From positions 1 to 5,018 of the forward strand of contig CALBHZ010000058.1 in the NCBI GenBank assembly GCA_937892815.1: a stretch of 5,018 nt of DNA, read 5' to 3'. Shown here piece by piece: positions 4,988-5,018 of this stretch. Position 1 is the first letter of the stretch. Each line of letters opens with the position of its first letter. The stretch comes from an uncultured archaeon (GTDB lineage Archaea > Thermoproteota > Nitrososphaeria > Conexivisphaerales > CALBHZ01). The notes under the pieces are model-generated. The model was not told the DNA's origin and made no database searches. It was given only the letters and a program-made list of their open reading frames with translations. Made by a program: the position numbers and the translations under genes.

Positions 4988-5018
4988 CTGTCTCTTATAC
5001 ACATCTGACGCTGCCGAC
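4988..5018. other. Untrimmed Nextera (Tn5) transposase adapter at the contig end
   Basis: Positions 4988-5006 are exactly the 19-base Tn5 mosaic end CTGTCTCTTATACACATCT. Positions 5007-5018, GACGCTGCCGAC, are the next 12 bases of the Illumina Nextera read-1 adapter in reverse complement. This is library sequence, so the true genomic sequence ends at 4987. The 35 bases from 4953 to 4987 are ordinary AT-rich DNA without a clear terminator. Confidence 0.97.

Noticed and set aside
4988..5006. 19-base Tn5 mosaic end considered as a natural insertion sequence end
   Set aside because: It is followed by Nextera-specific adapter bases at the contig edge, so it is library sequence, not IS50 or Tn5.
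1..5018. Search for tRNA, rRNA, transposase or phage genes
   Set aside because: No cloverleaf-like segment, rRNA signature or mobile-element protein motif was visible on either strand. This was done by eye, so a diverged small RNA could be missed.

Overview
The window reads as a short contig from a thermophilic archaeon, probably of the TACK group, with foreign-looking or technical sequence at both ends. The archaeal assignment for about 490-4987 rests on three things. There is an archaeal/eukaryotic-type GPN-loop GTPase. The promoters are TATA-like, and some sit where a leaderless transcript would need them. The proteins are rich in Ile, Lys and Glu, with heavy use of ATA, AGA and AGG codons. 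No rRNA or other marker pins the lineage more closely.

Layout. Positions 1-484 carry the last 25 codons of a membrane protein and a short secreted DUF4097-like (beta-repeat, putative adhesin) gene. The latter has a strong bacterial-style Shine-Dalgarno and higher GC, and it appears to lose its family C-terminus. Positions 485-657 are very AT-rich and hold a 12-bp tandem repeat, a perfect 6-bp hairpin and TATA-like sites. A TldD-like metalloprotease gene (658-1971) and a GPN-loop GTPase gene (2013-2726) follow on the plus strand. The next gene, on the minus strand (2729-3952), meets the GTPase tail to tail with only 2 bp between stops. It encodes a radical SAM protein with a dicluster ferredoxin domain and a [2Fe-2S] ferredoxin domain fused in front. 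A divergent promoter region (3953-4060) separates it from a small orphan gene (about 4061-4243). A LUD-domain (DUF162, LutC-related) gene follows at 4308-4952, probably leaderless, with an inverted repeat between TATA box and start. The last 31 bases (4988-5018) are Nextera transposase adapter, not genomic DNA.

How the genes relate. tldD and the GTPase gene are 41 bp apart and may be co-transcribed, but no functional link is known. The radical SAM and LUD genes suggest redox or Fe-S biology, yet nothing shows that they form one pathway. The two most interesting observations are the radical SAM protein, predicted to carry four Fe-S clusters in one chain, and the TldD homologue. The latter has an HExxH rather than the usual HExxxH motif and lacks the Cys expected as third zinc ligand. 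The adapter remnant and the abrupt change of composition near 430-490 suggest a Nextera library, possibly single-cell or low-input, so a chimeric left end should be considered before any biological reading of 1-484.
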